Below are positions 16,520 to 25,167 of a stretch of DNA of 64,000 nucleotides, in pieces. The stretch spans positions 4,179-68,178 of the forward strand of contig JBDRKQ010000102.1 of assembly GCA_043813895.1 (NCBI GenBank), read 5' to 3'. Both the position numbers and the translations under genes were made by a program. The stretch is from CAZTAR01 sp043813895 (GTDB lineage Bacteria > Planctomycetota > Phycisphaerae > UBA1845 > UTPLA1). The notes below the pieces were generated by a model. It worked only from the letters and a program-made list of their open reading frames with translations. It ran no database searches and was not told the origin of the DNA. Positions within the stretch are counted from its first letter, which is position 1. Every line of letters begins with the position of its first letter.

Positions 16520-18451
16520 TCACGGGGTAGTTTCGGACTCTCGCAAGGACAGCCCGCGTTCGGCGTTTGCGGGCCGGGTGTTGTCTTCCGAATCGAGAGG
16601 CAACGCGGCCACTTCCGAGGCGGCCTCATCCTTGCCGGCCACAGCCTCTTCCACCACTTCCTCGCCGACCTCCTTGTCGCTGTCCTCATCATCGGCTGTC
16701 TCGTCGTCGAGATCGAAGAACTCGGGGTCAAAGGGGTCGCCGAACATCGGCTTGGGCGGCTCGTATTCGGTGGGGATCTCGAAGTGCAGCGGCACGTCCT
16801 GCAGGCGTTCCTCATGCTTGAAGTGGGGCCTGTATCTGCTGAAGACTTTCTGATCGCGCTCGCTGATTTCAGCCGCCCGCCCGACGTGAGCAGTGATGAA
16901 GACCAGGAGATCGACACGGTGGGATTGCGGGTTTTCCTGTCTGAAGAGGACATTGAGGACGGGCACGTCGCCCAGACCGGGCAGCTTGTTGATGGTTCTG
17001 GCCTTGCGATCGCTGATGAGGCCGCCGAGCACGATCGTCTGGCCGTCGTGCATGAGGGCGCGTGTGCTTATTTCGCGCGTGAGGATCCGGCGGACTCGAA
17101 GGCCCGTAGTGCCGATCACGTCATCACCCAGGGCGCTCGTGACCGGATGGACGAAGATGCTGATTCTGCCATCGGACATGATTGTGGGCGTGACTTCAAG
17201 TTGAATCCCGACGGGGATATAGGTGTCGAAGGCTTCCGTCAGCGTGCCCTGGTCCGTGATATTGGCTTCGAAGATCGGGTAGCGTTCGCCGACAAGAATG
17301 CTCGCGCTGTGGTTGTTAAAAACCAGGAGCCTCGGGTTGGCGAGCAGTCGCATCGAGGCGTCTGATTGATGAACCCGCAGCATGGCGGTGAAACGCGTGA
17401 AGTCGATGGTACCGAGGGCAAGGCTGGCGGAGGTGTTGATCGTGCCGTCCGGTGAGTGGCGGATCTGGTTGCCCGGTGCGAAGCCGCCGCGCCAGTTGAG
17501 CGGCATCTCATGGTTGAGCAACGGCCCGTTTGCCAGCACGTTCATATCCCAGTCGATTCCGAGCTGCCGCTCGAGATCGGTGGACATCTCGACGATCCTG
17601 GCCTCGATGAGCACTTGGGGCGGCACACGATCGAGATCGGCGATCAAATCGGCGATGTTCTTCAGGCTCTCCGCCGTGTCAGTCACCACAAGGGTGCGTG
17701 AGTTTCTCGGCGGTTGGGCTGAGTCGATTCCGCCTGCGTTCGCGGTCGTACTTGTCATACCCGCCGCTGTCGACGCGGCTGAATCCTCGATGTCTCCGCT
17801 CAGGCTGTTCAGGTTTGCGCCCACGTAGCGGCCTTCGCTATTCTCGTTGAGGACTTTCATGCGTCCGTAGGACGAGACGGCAAACTCGAGGGAATCTCTG
17901 ACCTTCTCGGCATCCTGCCACTGAAGCCTGAACACGCAGGTCAACAGGGCCGGCGCGACAGGTTCGCCCCCCCCTTCTCTTGTTTCCGGCGGTCTGGAAA
18001 CCGTGATGATGCCGTCTTCGACGGCGTAAGCAAAACCGTTGGGCACGGCGATTGCGCGGAGAGCCGTCTCGACCGGCACATGCTCGAGATGGAGCGAGAC
18101 TTCGCCTTCCACATTCGGGCCGATGATGAGGTTGAGGCCGCCCTGCTCGGCGACAAGTCGCAACGCGTCGGTGATATCCGTTCTGGCGGTCTGGATTGTG
18201 ATGAGCTTCCGGTCTGTTGCGTCTTGTTCGTCCAGCTTAGGTGCCGCCACGGAACGTTCGGCATCGGGTTTGCCGGCCATCGCCATCCGCTGGAGGACCG
18301 CGCCGATGGTGCCCTTGGCGGCCTGCATCGCGGATGTTCCCCGCTCGCTCTTCGGAGCTGATTCCTGATCGTACTCATCGGCAACAAGGCCCGGCGCCGC
18401 CCAGAGGATCAGCACGAGTGTGGAGCATATCGTCTTCTGCCACCCGATCAT
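16520..18451 (-). CDS. Type IV pilus / type II secretion secretin (PilQ/GspD-like)
   Basis: This 643-residue outer-membrane protein has a signal peptide (residues ~1-24) and an STN-like domain at ~85-160 (ITIQTARTDITDALRLVAEQGGL). A short N domain (LVVTDTAESLKNIADLIADLD) follows, and then the secretin core from ~280 to 530. The core ends with the signature VPVLNVLFRQENPQSHRVDLLVFITAHV. Secretins form the gated ring through which the pilus or pseudopilus passes. The last ~95 residues are strongly acidic (clusters of D and E) and unusual. Its start overlaps the stop of the PilP-like gene by four bases. It belongs to the pilus operon. Confidence 0.92.
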   Translation of the reverse strand: MIGWQKTICSTLVLILWAAPGLVADEYDQESAPKSERGTSAMQAAKGTIGAVLQRMAMAGKPDAERSVAAPKLDEQDATDRKLITIQTARTDITDALRLVAEQGGLNLIIGPNVEGEVSLHLEHVPVETALRAIAVPNGFAYAVEDGIITVSRPPETREGGGEPVAPALLTCVFRLQWQDAEKVRDSLEFAVSSYGRMKVLNENSEGRYVGANLNSLSGDIEDSAASTAAGMTSTTANAGGIDSAQPPRNSRTLVVTDTAESLKNIADLIADLDRVPPQVLIEARIVEMSTDLERQLGIDWDMNVLANGPLLNHEMPLNWRGGFAPGNQIRHSPDGTINTSASLALGTIDFTRFTAMLRVHQSDASMRLLANPRLLVFNNHSASILVGERYPIFEANITDQGTLTEAFDTYIPVGIQLEVTPTIMSDGRISIFVHPVTSALGDDVIGTTGLRVRRILTREISTRALMHDGQTIVLGGLISDRKARTINKLPGLGDVPVLNVLFRQENPQSHRVDLLVFITAHVGRAAEISERDQKVFSRYRPHFKHEERLQDVPLHFEIPTEYEPPKPMFGDPFDPEFFDLDDETADDEDSDKEVGEEVVEEAVAGKDEAASEVAALPLDSEDNTRPANAERGLSLRESETTP

Positions 18452-18996
18452 TGGTCACCCCCCCGTGAACGGATCACTGCTTCTTCCGACCCCAGTTGAT
18501 ACGTGAACATCCAGGACCCGGAGGCGAACGTGATTGACTGTTTCGTGATCTCTGCCACGGTGAAATCCCCGTCAACTGTGTCCCCGACTCGAAGGATGTT
18601 GTCGCCGACGATTGCGAGCCACTGCTCTCCGCTCTTCGAGGCGCCGGTGAATCGAATCGCAGGCGGCGAAGGCCGCCCATGCCGGACCTCCACCGTCTTC
18701 TCAGGCTCGTCGGCGGCGTCCAACACCTGCGCGGCCCACGGCTTGTCGGCAAATGGACTCAGCCCCCAGGGACCGTCCGCCACTTGCATCTGCGCTGTCC
18801 ATCTCTCTGCCAAGCGGTTCTCCGCAATGCACGCCGCCTGCGACTGCAGACCGGCGGTTTCCTCTCCGGCAACCACGGCCGTCTCCGCCTGGGCTGATTT
18901 CGGCAGGTACTTTGCAATCACGACGTAGACTCGCCATACGAGCACGACGCTCGCGACGGAAAGCACCACGAAGATCTTCTTCTTTCGTGAATCCAT
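18448..18996 (-). CDS. PilP-like pilus assembly protein
   Basis: This 182-residue protein has one N-terminal membrane segment (residues ~8-27, IFVVLSVASVVLVWRVYVVI). Its C-terminal beta domain (about 105-175) carries the VGDTVDGDFTVAEI motif seen in PilP and other secretin-contacting proteins. It probably links the inner-membrane PilM/N/O complex to the secretin in the periplasm. It has an N-terminal transmembrane segment rather than the lipoprotein signal of classical PilP. It overlaps the PilO-like gene by one base and the secretin gene by four bases. The assignment comes from gene order plus the motif. Confidence 0.7.
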   Translation of the reverse strand: MDSRKKKIFVVLSVASVVLVWRVYVVIAKYLPKSAQAETAVVAGEETAGLQSQAACIAENRLAERWTAQMQVADGPWGLSPFADKPWAAQVLDAADEPEKTVEVRHGRPSPPAIRFTGASKSGEQWLAIVGDNILRVGDTVDGDFTVAEITKQSITFASGSWMFTYQLGSEEAVIRSRGGDQ

Positions 18997-19589
18997 TAGG
19001 GGGCGCCGTTCTCCTGCTGCTTCGTGTCGGCCGGCTGGAATGCTTCCACGACGATGTCCGCCGTCAAGGCCGCCTCGCTGCCGGCCGACTCACCACCCGC
19101 GCGCCGAGCGACCCGGAATTCTCTCACCCGAGCCGGAATACGCTGTTGTTCGCAGAGTTCCATGTACTCGGCGATTTGCCTGTATGAGCCGTGCACCATG
19201 ATCCTGTAACGTGGATACTCGGGCTTGTTCTGCCCCCCCGCTCTGGGGCCCGTTACTCTGGTCGGCTGGATCTCGCGAACATCGAGACCGACGGTGCGCG
19301 CGGCCTCGGTCAGCTCCGGCACAATGAGACCGGGCTTCAGGGCTTCCAGCATGCGATGTTCCAGATCCTTGCGGCGGGCCTTGAGTTGCTCGATCTGGTC
19401 GGGGGAGATTGCGGTCTTCTGAACCTGGTCGGCGGTGCTGCCCAGAGTCCACGCGAGTTCGCGTGCTTCGCGGATTTCGCCAGCGGCGCTCGCCGTCTTC
19501 GTCACCGCATAACCGGCGGCAACGAGCACCGCCGCGATTGAGACCGCGGCCGGTAGCCATTCACGAAGATGTCTGGCTGTCTGCGTCAC
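18996..19589 (-). CDS. PilO-like pilus assembly protein
   Basis: This 197-residue protein has one N-terminal membrane helix (residues ~12-30, LPAAVSIAAVLVAAGYAVT). A long charged helix follows at about 35-85, likely coiled coil (QIEQLKARRKDLEHRMLEA), and then a ferredoxin-like alpha/beta domain (YRIMVHGSYRQIAEYMELCEQ). This is the PilO/GspM layout, where the periplasmic domain bridges PilN and PilP. It lies three bases after the PilM-PilN gene and overlaps the PilP-like gene by one base, which fits the normal M-N-O-P-Q order. Confidence 0.75.
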   Translation of the reverse strand: MTQTARHLREWLPAAVSIAAVLVAAGYAVTKTASAAGEIREARELAWTLGSTADQVQKTAISPDQIEQLKARRKDLEHRMLEALKPGLIVPELTEAARTVGLDVREIQPTRVTGPRAGGQNKPEYPRYRIMVHGSYRQIAEYMELCEQQRIPARVREFRVARRAGGESAGSEAALTADIVVEAFQPADTKQQENGAP

Positions 19590-19592
19590 GCG

Positions 19593-21260
19593 CTAGTCCC
19601 TCAACGCCAAGCCGGGATAGGCAAGGCTCAATTCCACCGAAAGCGTGCCTGTCGCCCCGGCTAGTTTCTGATTAGGTTTGCGATTGGCCTCCAACAACTG
19701 CACGCGGCTGATGAACGAACTCTCGTCGAGCCGCAACAGCGTGTTCTCGACGGCTTGGTCGAAGTCCTGCCCGTCCGGGCCGGGAACGACGGCGGCCTCC
19801 ACCGTCACAATCAAGCCTCCCTCGGTGGCCTTGCCGGCACAATCGATGACCTGCAACTCCTCGGGCATCAGCATGGAGAGTTCCTTGAACAGGCCGACCC
19901 AGTGAGGCGTCGCGTTCGAGAACTCGTCGAACTGCTGCTGGAGCTTGGCAATTGCTTGCTGTTCGGCGGTCCACTTCTGGTTCGCATCCACGATCCGCTG
20001 CCCGTTGGAGAGCTGGCTCTTCCGCGAGCTGAGGCCGGGCAAGAGTCTCGCTCCGACATCCCCGAACATGACGGCCAGTCCGAGGATTGCGGCGGCCACA
20101 AACGGCCCGCACCATGCAATCGAGCGGCGGATGCGCCGATTCCGCCTTTGCTTGCGAAGCTCCGGTGGAATCAAGTCCGGCAGCGTTTCTCGATGTCGGG
20201 CGGCGCCGACGGCGGTGGCGTACGACTGGACTGAACAGGCCAGATCGGGTGAAGCGGCTTCGGCGACCCCCGAGAGCCAGTCGAACGCCTCGACCTTGCG
20301 AGAAAGGCGTGACGCAAGCGTCTCGGCGATGCGTGGCACGGCAGCGCCGGGGCCGACGATTCTGAGTCGCTCGATCTTGCCACTCTCGGCCGATGTCGCG
20401 GCAAAGGTCATCCACTGCGTGAGCTGCTGCGTGTACCGCTGAAGTACGGGCTCGAGCAGCGGCAGGAGCCGGTCGCCCGTGATGTTCAAGGATTCGATTC
20501 GCCGGTCGGGTTCGGGGATGCCAGCCTCGCTTCGGAGCGTGGCCGCGTCCACCTCTTCGAGCTGCACGACGTCGTCACCGACGATGATGGGGCGCATCAA
20601 CGCGGTGGTGATGTCCGCGAGCGAGATGGGCAACTCGGTCGACACCCAGGGATTCCCGCCGTTCAGCACGATCAACGTGCTCGCCCGCTCGTCCAGATAC
20701 AGACAGGCGTCCAGTCCCTTATCAGCTTCGATCACATTCGTTGCCAGGGCGGCCAGCGCGGACGGCGCGGTCGAGATCGCGACGAGATTCAGCTTTGCCC
20801 GGGCGGCAAGGTCAACCGTCTTCCAGGCTCGCCCTCTTTGGATCGCAGCGACATTTACGAGTATCTGCGAATCGCCATCCTCTTTGCCGTTGCAGCGTGT
20901 GACCGAATCGACGGCGACGACCGCCTCGGCAACGTCGAAGTGCAACTGCTGACCGAGCTTCAATAGCGCGGCCTGGTGCAAGGCGGCGCCCTTGACGGGC
21001 GGCATTTTGTAGTAGTGTGCCGCCGCCTGCTCCCCCCCGGCCAGACAGATCAAATCCCGACCCGTCCAACCGCGTTGCGCGACGAAGTCCACGAACGCAT
21101 CGAGGAGTGTCACGTCCTCGAGTGGATGGGAACTCCGCCCCTTGCCGGCCGCGCAGAAGGTGCAGCCGTCCGAGAGCGTCACGACGCGCTGATCGACCGC
21201 GGCGAGGACAAGCCTCAGCTCGCTGTCAGTCACCTGCAGTATTAATTGTTCCCCGGCCAT
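19593..21260 (-). CDS. Fused PilM-PilN pilus assembly protein
   Basis: This 555-residue protein seems to combine two usually separate proteins. Residues ~1-365 resemble the actin-like PilM: an ATPase-type fold with RIESLNITGDRLLPLLEPVLQ in the later subdomain and RLRIVGPGAAVPRIAETLASRL as a phosphate-2-like region. From ~380 there is a basic stretch and one membrane helix (SIAWCGPFVAAAILGLAVMF). A PilN-like coiled coil and periplasmic domain follow (LFKELSMLMPEELQVIDC). PilM is cytoplasmic and binds the N-terminus of PilN, so fusion would fix that interaction. It sits in normal order upstream of PilO. The fusion is clear from topology; detailed homology needs a search. Confidence 0.75.
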   Translation of the reverse strand: MAGEQLILQVTDSELRLVLAAVDQRVVTLSDGCTFCAAGKGRSSHPLEDVTLLDAFVDFVAQRGWTGRDLICLAGGEQAAAHYYKMPPVKGAALHQAALLKLGQQLHFDVAEAVVAVDSVTRCNGKEDGDSQILVNVAAIQRGRAWKTVDLAARAKLNLVAISTAPSALAALATNVIEADKGLDACLYLDERASTLIVLNGGNPWVSTELPISLADITTALMRPIIVGDDVVQLEEVDAATLRSEAGIPEPDRRIESLNITGDRLLPLLEPVLQRYTQQLTQWMTFAATSAESGKIERLRIVGPGAAVPRIAETLASRLSRKVEAFDWLSGVAEAASPDLACSVQSYATAVGAARHRETLPDLIPPELRKQRRNRRIRRSIAWCGPFVAAAILGLAVMFGDVGARLLPGLSSRKSQLSNGQRIVDANQKWTAEQQAIAKLQQQFDEFSNATPHWVGLFKELSMLMPEELQVIDCAGKATEGGLIVTVEAAVVPGPDGQDFDQAVENTLLRLDESSFISRVQLLEANRKPNQKLAGATGTLSVELSLAYPGLALRD

Positions 21261-21310
21261 GAGACTTCCTTGTCTCTGCTCCCTTTGTCATTCCCTTCGG
21301 TGCGCGGACC

Positions 21311-21730
21311 CTACTGGGTCTGTATTTCAACGACACGGCGGAAACCGGCATACGGCGCGGCCGTCACGTCCGGTCTGCCGGTGGACCTATAGGTCGGCGG
21401 GCTCGTGCTGACCCTTTCGACAGAGAAGGCCCCTCCGGCAATCGTGGGGTCGTCGGCGGCGCTGCCATTGTCTGATATCGTCCCGATGGTCCCATCACTG
21501 TCGATATCAGTAGGCGGAGTTTGCGTGAGTTCTCGGACGGCCATCTCGATTCCGCTCTCGGCGGCGTAGAAGGCGGAGGTGCTCAAGTAGTGGCCCAGCG
21601 ACGCGGCGGCGGTCGTGGCGGTCAAGTGAAACAGCCACAACGCAAACGTCCCGATAACGAGGAGGGCGGCGACGAAAGCCACGATCGCAACGCCCCTCCG
21701 CGACCATTTTCCGTTTGGCTCAAGGGTCAC
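21311..21730 (-). CDS. PilX/GspK-like minor pilin
   Basis: This 139-residue protein has an N-terminal membrane helix after RRG (VAIVAFVAALLVIGTFALWLFH) and then the hallmark FYAAESGIEMAVREL. That motif is typical of PilX-type minor pilins and GspK. Position 5 of the mature helix is not Glu, as in GspK-like tip proteins. Residues 75-139 are beta-rich and short. It overlaps the PilW-like gene by 11 bases. It is thought to sit at the pilus tip with the other minor pilins. Confidence 0.75.
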   Translation of the reverse strand: MTLEPNGKWSRRGVAIVAFVAALLVIGTFALWLFHLTATTAAASLGHYLSTSAFYAAESGIEMAVRELTQTPPTDIDSDGTIGTISDNGSAADDPTIAGGAFSVERVSTSPPTYRSTGRPDVTAAPYAGFRRVVEIQTQ

Positions 21731-22352
21731 TATTCACCTCGTCCATAAAGCTCCGCAGGAAGATCGCAGAGCGGAGTTGTGCGGTCTGCCCCGCGCGCGT
21801 CATCTGCAAATCAACGCTGATCCGGCGAACATCCTCACGGTCGTTTTGAGAAAGCGGGAAGCTCGTGAGGCTGTTGGCGGACCTGTCGTAGTATGCAAAC
21901 GCAAAGCCGCCGACGTCCGTGGCGAGCGCGTACCAGTTCGTGCCGTTGTCGGCCGTCATCTCCACCGCGTTGGCGCCGGTGTTGAAACGGAACCCGGTGT
22001 TCCCGAAGCGGAGTTCCGTCGCTGTTGCGGTGCTAATTTGCGCGTTGCCCAAGAGACAGGGCGTGGGATTTACGGGACATTCATCCTGCGGGATCTCGCG
22101 GAGATATCGGAACATCGTCTCAAGGGCGGCCGAGCCCATGTCGTAGAGTTCGCCGCGCGCGGAGACTTCTGCCATCTGTTTCGAGGCGTTCCAGACCAGC
22201 GAGGCCGCGATGCCGCTGATGATCACGCCGACGCTGATCGACACGACTAATTCGATTAGCGTGAAGGCCGAGCGCCTTGTTCGCCGGCGGAGCATCCTTG
22301 TTGCCACACCACGCGGCGCATCGGTTCGTCCGCATGTCGGTTCAATGGCCAT
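21720..22352 (-). CDS. PilW/GspJ-like minor pilin
   Basis: This 210-residue prepilin carries a class III signal: basic residues, then SAFTLIELVVSISVG, where processing would occur before Phe with Ala rather than Gly at -1. The mature helix is followed by a helical stem (SKQMAEVSARGELYDMGSAALETM) and a beta-rich domain with two Cys (ECPVNPTPC), perhaps disulfide-bonded. ATG at 22352 lies five bases after the stop of the preceding gene and is preferred to an in-frame codon at 22376 inside it. It resembles PilW/GspJ by length and position. Confidence 0.75.
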   Translation of the reverse strand: MAIEPTCGRTDAPRGVATRMLRRRTRRSAFTLIELVVSISVGVIISGIAASLVWNASKQMAEVSARGELYDMGSAALETMFRYLREIPQDECPVNPTPCLLGNAQISTATATELRFGNTGFRFNTGANAVEMTADNGTNWYALATDVGGFAFAYYDRSANSLTSFPLSQNDREDVRRISVDLQMTRAGQTAQLRSAIFLRSFMDEVNSDP

Positions 22353-22356
22353 GTCG

Positions 22357-22776
22357 TCAGAAGTCCGCGAATACATGTTCGATCAGTATCTGTTCGGCGC
22401 CGCTGTGCCAGGAAACATCGACGCGAACCAGCTTGTAGCCCTGGTCACTGCCCACGGTGTTCAGGGCCGAATCCGTGTAAGTCACGGAAACGGATCGGTC
22501 GAAGCCCGTGAACCCGGTCACCGGCGATTCCGCAGGGAAGTTCGCCGCAGTGATCGCCGCGTAGCCGTCCGTGCCGCGGTATCGCCGCGCGACGATCTCC
22601 TCCATGCGCTCGATGGCAAGGAACGATGCCACGGCGGCGTTGGATGGATGAATCGACTGCATGGACGCGTCGGCAAAGGAGGTCACCAGCGGCGGCAAGG
22701 CGACGGAGAGGATCACGATCGCCATGACGACCTCGATGATCGTCGCGCTTCGCCGATGGCCTCTTTCGGATCTCAT
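22357..22776 (-). CDS. PilV/GspI-like minor pilin
   Basis: This 139-residue minor pilin has a short basic leader and then SATIIEVVMAIVILSVALPP. It is a class III-type helix with Glu at position 5 but without the usual Phe at position 1. The rest has VASFLAIERMEEIVARRYRGT, a helix resembling the AEQMEE-like motif of PilV/GspI, and late strands (GYKLVRVDVSWHSG). It overlaps the GspH-like gene by four bases (ATGA). It probably forms a tip complex with the other minor pilins. Confidence 0.75.
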   Translation of the reverse strand: MRSERGHRRSATIIEVVMAIVILSVALPPLVTSFADASMQSIHPSNAAVASFLAIERMEEIVARRYRGTDGYAAITAANFPAESPVTGFTGFDRSVSVTYTDSALNTVGSDQGYKLVRVDVSWHSGAEQILIEHVFADF

Positions 22777-23303
22777 CCCGCTCGCTCCACAAGCCCGCTA
22801 ACAGGCTGCACGGTCACCGTCACGCCGGTCGACAGGCTGATCGTGGCGGTCGCAGTCAGTGCGGCGCCTGCGCCGTCGTACGGCACGCCGAAGTTATCGA
22901 ACTCCAACTCGTTGGTTGAGTTGATGCTCACCGATGAGATTGCGACATTCGTGAACGCGCCGGACCCGAATTGCACACCGGTGCTCGTCTGATCCATCGG
23001 GCTGGTCACGGGCAGGCGGTTGGCCTCTCCCGGGTTGTCTGGATCTTCCATGAAGAGCTGATAGCTGTCAGCGCCCGCATTGAAGACGACCCACGATCTC
23101 AGTCCTGAACTGAGCGCGGTCCGCTGCATAAAACGGATATCACCCAGCAGTCGTGACGCGGCGGCCCTGTTCCTCATCGAGTCGACGTTTGCCAGGGTCG
23201 GTCCGCCGACGGCTACCGCAACGATTCCCAGGATGACCATTACGGTAACAAGCTCGATCAGTGTAAATGCTGATCGAGCTTGCCGCCGCGTCATGATGCG
23301 CAT
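22773..23303 (-). CDS. GspH/FimT-like minor pilin
   Basis: This 176-residue prepilin has the leader MRIMTRRQARSA followed by FTLIELVTVMVILGIVAV, a standard class III signal with Ala at -1. After the helix comes MRNRAAASRLLGDIRFMQRTALSSG, the helical stem typical of GspH/FimT, then a beta-sandwich. ATG at 23303 is chosen because GAGG lies seven bases upstream; a longer in-frame extension to 23519 overlaps the pilin gene and has no signal peptide logic. It overlaps the next gene by four bases. Confidence 0.82.
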   Translation of the reverse strand: MRIMTRRQARSAFTLIELVTVMVILGIVAVAVGGPTLANVDSMRNRAAASRLLGDIRFMQRTALSSGLRSWVVFNAGADSYQLFMEDPDNPGEANRLPVTSPMDQTSTGVQFGSGAFTNVAISSVSINSTNELEFDNFGVPYDGAGAALTATATISLSTGVTVTVQPVSGLVERAG

Positions 23304-23373
23304 TGTGACGCCTCTATCGCATGGAGGCCGCAATCCCCCAGCCGCAGAGCCGGCCCGACACCAGCGGGTGGTT

Positions 23374-23817
23374 CTAGAAGGCGTTTTCGCCGGCCGTATT
23401 GGTGTTCGCCCAGAACTCGCCGGTTGCGGCGTTGTAGCACCAGCCGCCGGTCGCTCCGGAGACGGTGCCCTTGGCATCGCTTGACGCGACCACGTTGTTG
23501 GGCGTGGCGTCCGTGTCATACGGATTGTCCGGAACGCCGTCCAGCAAGACCGTGCCGGTCGTGGTCACCTGCACGAGCGTGGGATACGCCAGCGTTCCCC
23601 CGCCAGCGGGCGTGGCCGAGTGCGCGTAGAAATTGGCGATGGCGGCGCGGCAAGCCCCCAGGCTCCCCTTGCAAGCGGCAACTCTGGCATCCGTCCGATA
23701 GTCCAGATAGACCGGCAGGGCCACGGCGGACAGAATGCCCAGGATCACGATGACCGTGACGAGTTCGATCAGGGTGAAGCCGGCCCGACGGTTACGATGC
23801 GTTTGGTTCCCGAACAT
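23374..23817 (-). CDS. Major pilin / pseudopilin (PilA/GspG-like)
   Basis: This 147-residue prepilin has the leader MFGNQTHRNRRAG and mature start FTLIELVTVIVILGILSAVALP, a textbook class III signal with Gly at -1 and Glu5. It is longer than a classical GspG. The C-terminal part (WCYNAATGEFWANTN) has a single Cys, and a second lies in the stem (VAACKGSLGAC). It sits between the PilC gene and the minor pilin genes, which suits the major subunit, but PilA and GspG cannot be separated from sequence alone. Confidence 0.85.
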   Translation of the reverse strand: MFGNQTHRNRRAGFTLIELVTVIVILGILSAVALPVYLDYRTDARVAACKGSLGACRAAIANFYAHSATPAGGGTLAYPTLVQVTTTGTVLLDGVPDNPYDTDATPNNVVASSDAKGTVSGATGGWCYNAATGEFWANTNTAGENAF

Positions 23818-23896
23818 ACTTCAGCTCCCTCAAGAAGACCTTTTCGATTCAAACCCTAAGTAACAACCTATGACACGCGGATTGGCCGTTGGCCGT

Positions 23897-25138
23897 TCAC
23901 GCCGTCCCTACAATCTTGAGCAACTTCCACATCGGCAAGAAGATGGCCAGCGCAAAGAAAAGAACCACGGCGGCGAGACACGAAACCATCACCGGTTCGA
24001 TGAGGGTCGATAATAGCTTCACGCTGCGCTCCGTTTGCACTGCGTAGTATTTTCGGAGGTATGCAAAAATCTGGTCCGTTCTTCCGGCCTGCTCTCCGAT
24101 GGCAAGCATTCGTTTGACGAGTGGCGTAATCCACCTGGACTCGCTGAACGCCTCGGTGAGCGAATGCCCCCCCTCGACCGCACGAAGCATGCCGAAGACA
24201 TCGCGTCGCAGGGCCTTGTTCGTCGTGCTTTCCCCGGTGACGTGCAGGGATTGCGTTATCGGAAGCGCCGACTGCATTAGCAGGTCGAGCAACTCGATGA
24301 AACGCACCATGTACACGCCGAGCAGGAGGTTTCCGAAGACGGGCAACTTCAGCAATCGCATGTCCAGCCACGCCCTCGGGCGTTCATACCGGAATATCGC
24401 CCGCAGCCCGAAGAAGGCGCCCACAATGCCGAGTATGCAGAGGACGTAGTGATTCGTAATCGCGCCACTTGCGATGAGCAGCATCCTCGTCGGCAGCGGG
24501 AGTTGCCCTTCGAACTTGTCGAACATCTTCGCAAACTGCGGCACGACGAACACCAACATGAAGATCGTCGCGATAACGAGTGCGCCCACGACCAGGGCGG
24601 GATAGAGCATCGCGGACTTGACCTGGCCGCGGGTCTCGGTCTCCTGCTCCTGGTATCGCGCCAGGGCCGCGAGGACTTCCGGAACTTTGCCCGCCGTTTC
24701 GCCGGCGGCCAAGGTCTTGACATAGAGGGACGAGAAGATATCGCGCTCGGCGCCCAGAGCGTCGGCCAGACTCCGGCCGCCTTCCACGCGTCCTGTGATC
24801 CGGCCGATGGCTGCACGGAGGGCGGGGTTGGCCGTTTGCTCACCGACCGCCTTGAGGCCGGCGATAATCGGAATGCCGCTCTCGGCGACGGCCGCCATCT
24901 GATGGGTGAAGTCGAGAAGTGCGCGGCGCATCGCCTTGCCGCCGCGGGTCGTGCGGACGCCGTTTGTCGCGCCGGTCTTGTGCTTCTTCGCGAAGGCAGC
25001 GCCGGCGGGCCGCACGCTGATGGGCATGCGGCCATTCGCCTCGATCGTGGCGACGGCGGCGCGCTCCGAGGAGGCCTCGACCACCTGTGTGCCGACCTTG
25101 CCCGCCGGGTTCGCGAATTGTACGGCGAACTTCGCCAT
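23897..25138 (-). CDS. PilC/GspF inner-membrane platform protein
   Basis: This 413-residue protein has the two repeated T2SSF domains. The first carries FTHQMAAVAESGIPIIAGL, with membrane helices at about residues 180-200 and 230-250. The second carries MVRFIELLDLLMQSALPITQSL, ending with the hydrophobic tail VMVSCLAAVVLFFALAIFLPM. It is the platform that couples the PilB ATPase to pilin insertion. The N-terminal ~60 residues (FAVQFANPAGKVGTQVVEA) form the usual small soluble domain. It lies 29 bases after the ATPase gene. Confidence 0.92.
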   Translation of the reverse strand: MAKFAVQFANPAGKVGTQVVEASSERAAVATIEANGRMPISVRPAGAAFAKKHKTGATNGVRTTRGGKAMRRALLDFTHQMAAVAESGIPIIAGLKAVGEQTANPALRAAIGRITGRVEGGRSLADALGAERDIFSSLYVKTLAAGETAGKVPEVLAALARYQEQETETRGQVKSAMLYPALVVGALVIATIFMLVFVVPQFAKMFDKFEGQLPLPTRMLLIASGAITNHYVLCILGIVGAFFGLRAIFRYERPRAWLDMRLLKLPVFGNLLLGVYMVRFIELLDLLMQSALPITQSLHVTGESTTNKALRRDVFGMLRAVEGGHSLTEAFSESRWITPLVKRMLAIGEQAGRTDQIFAYLRKYYAVQTERSVKLLSTLIEPVMVSCLAAVVLFFALAIFLPMWKLLKIVGTA

Positions 25139-25167
25139 CCGATTCCCCCAGGATCACGCCGGTTCGT

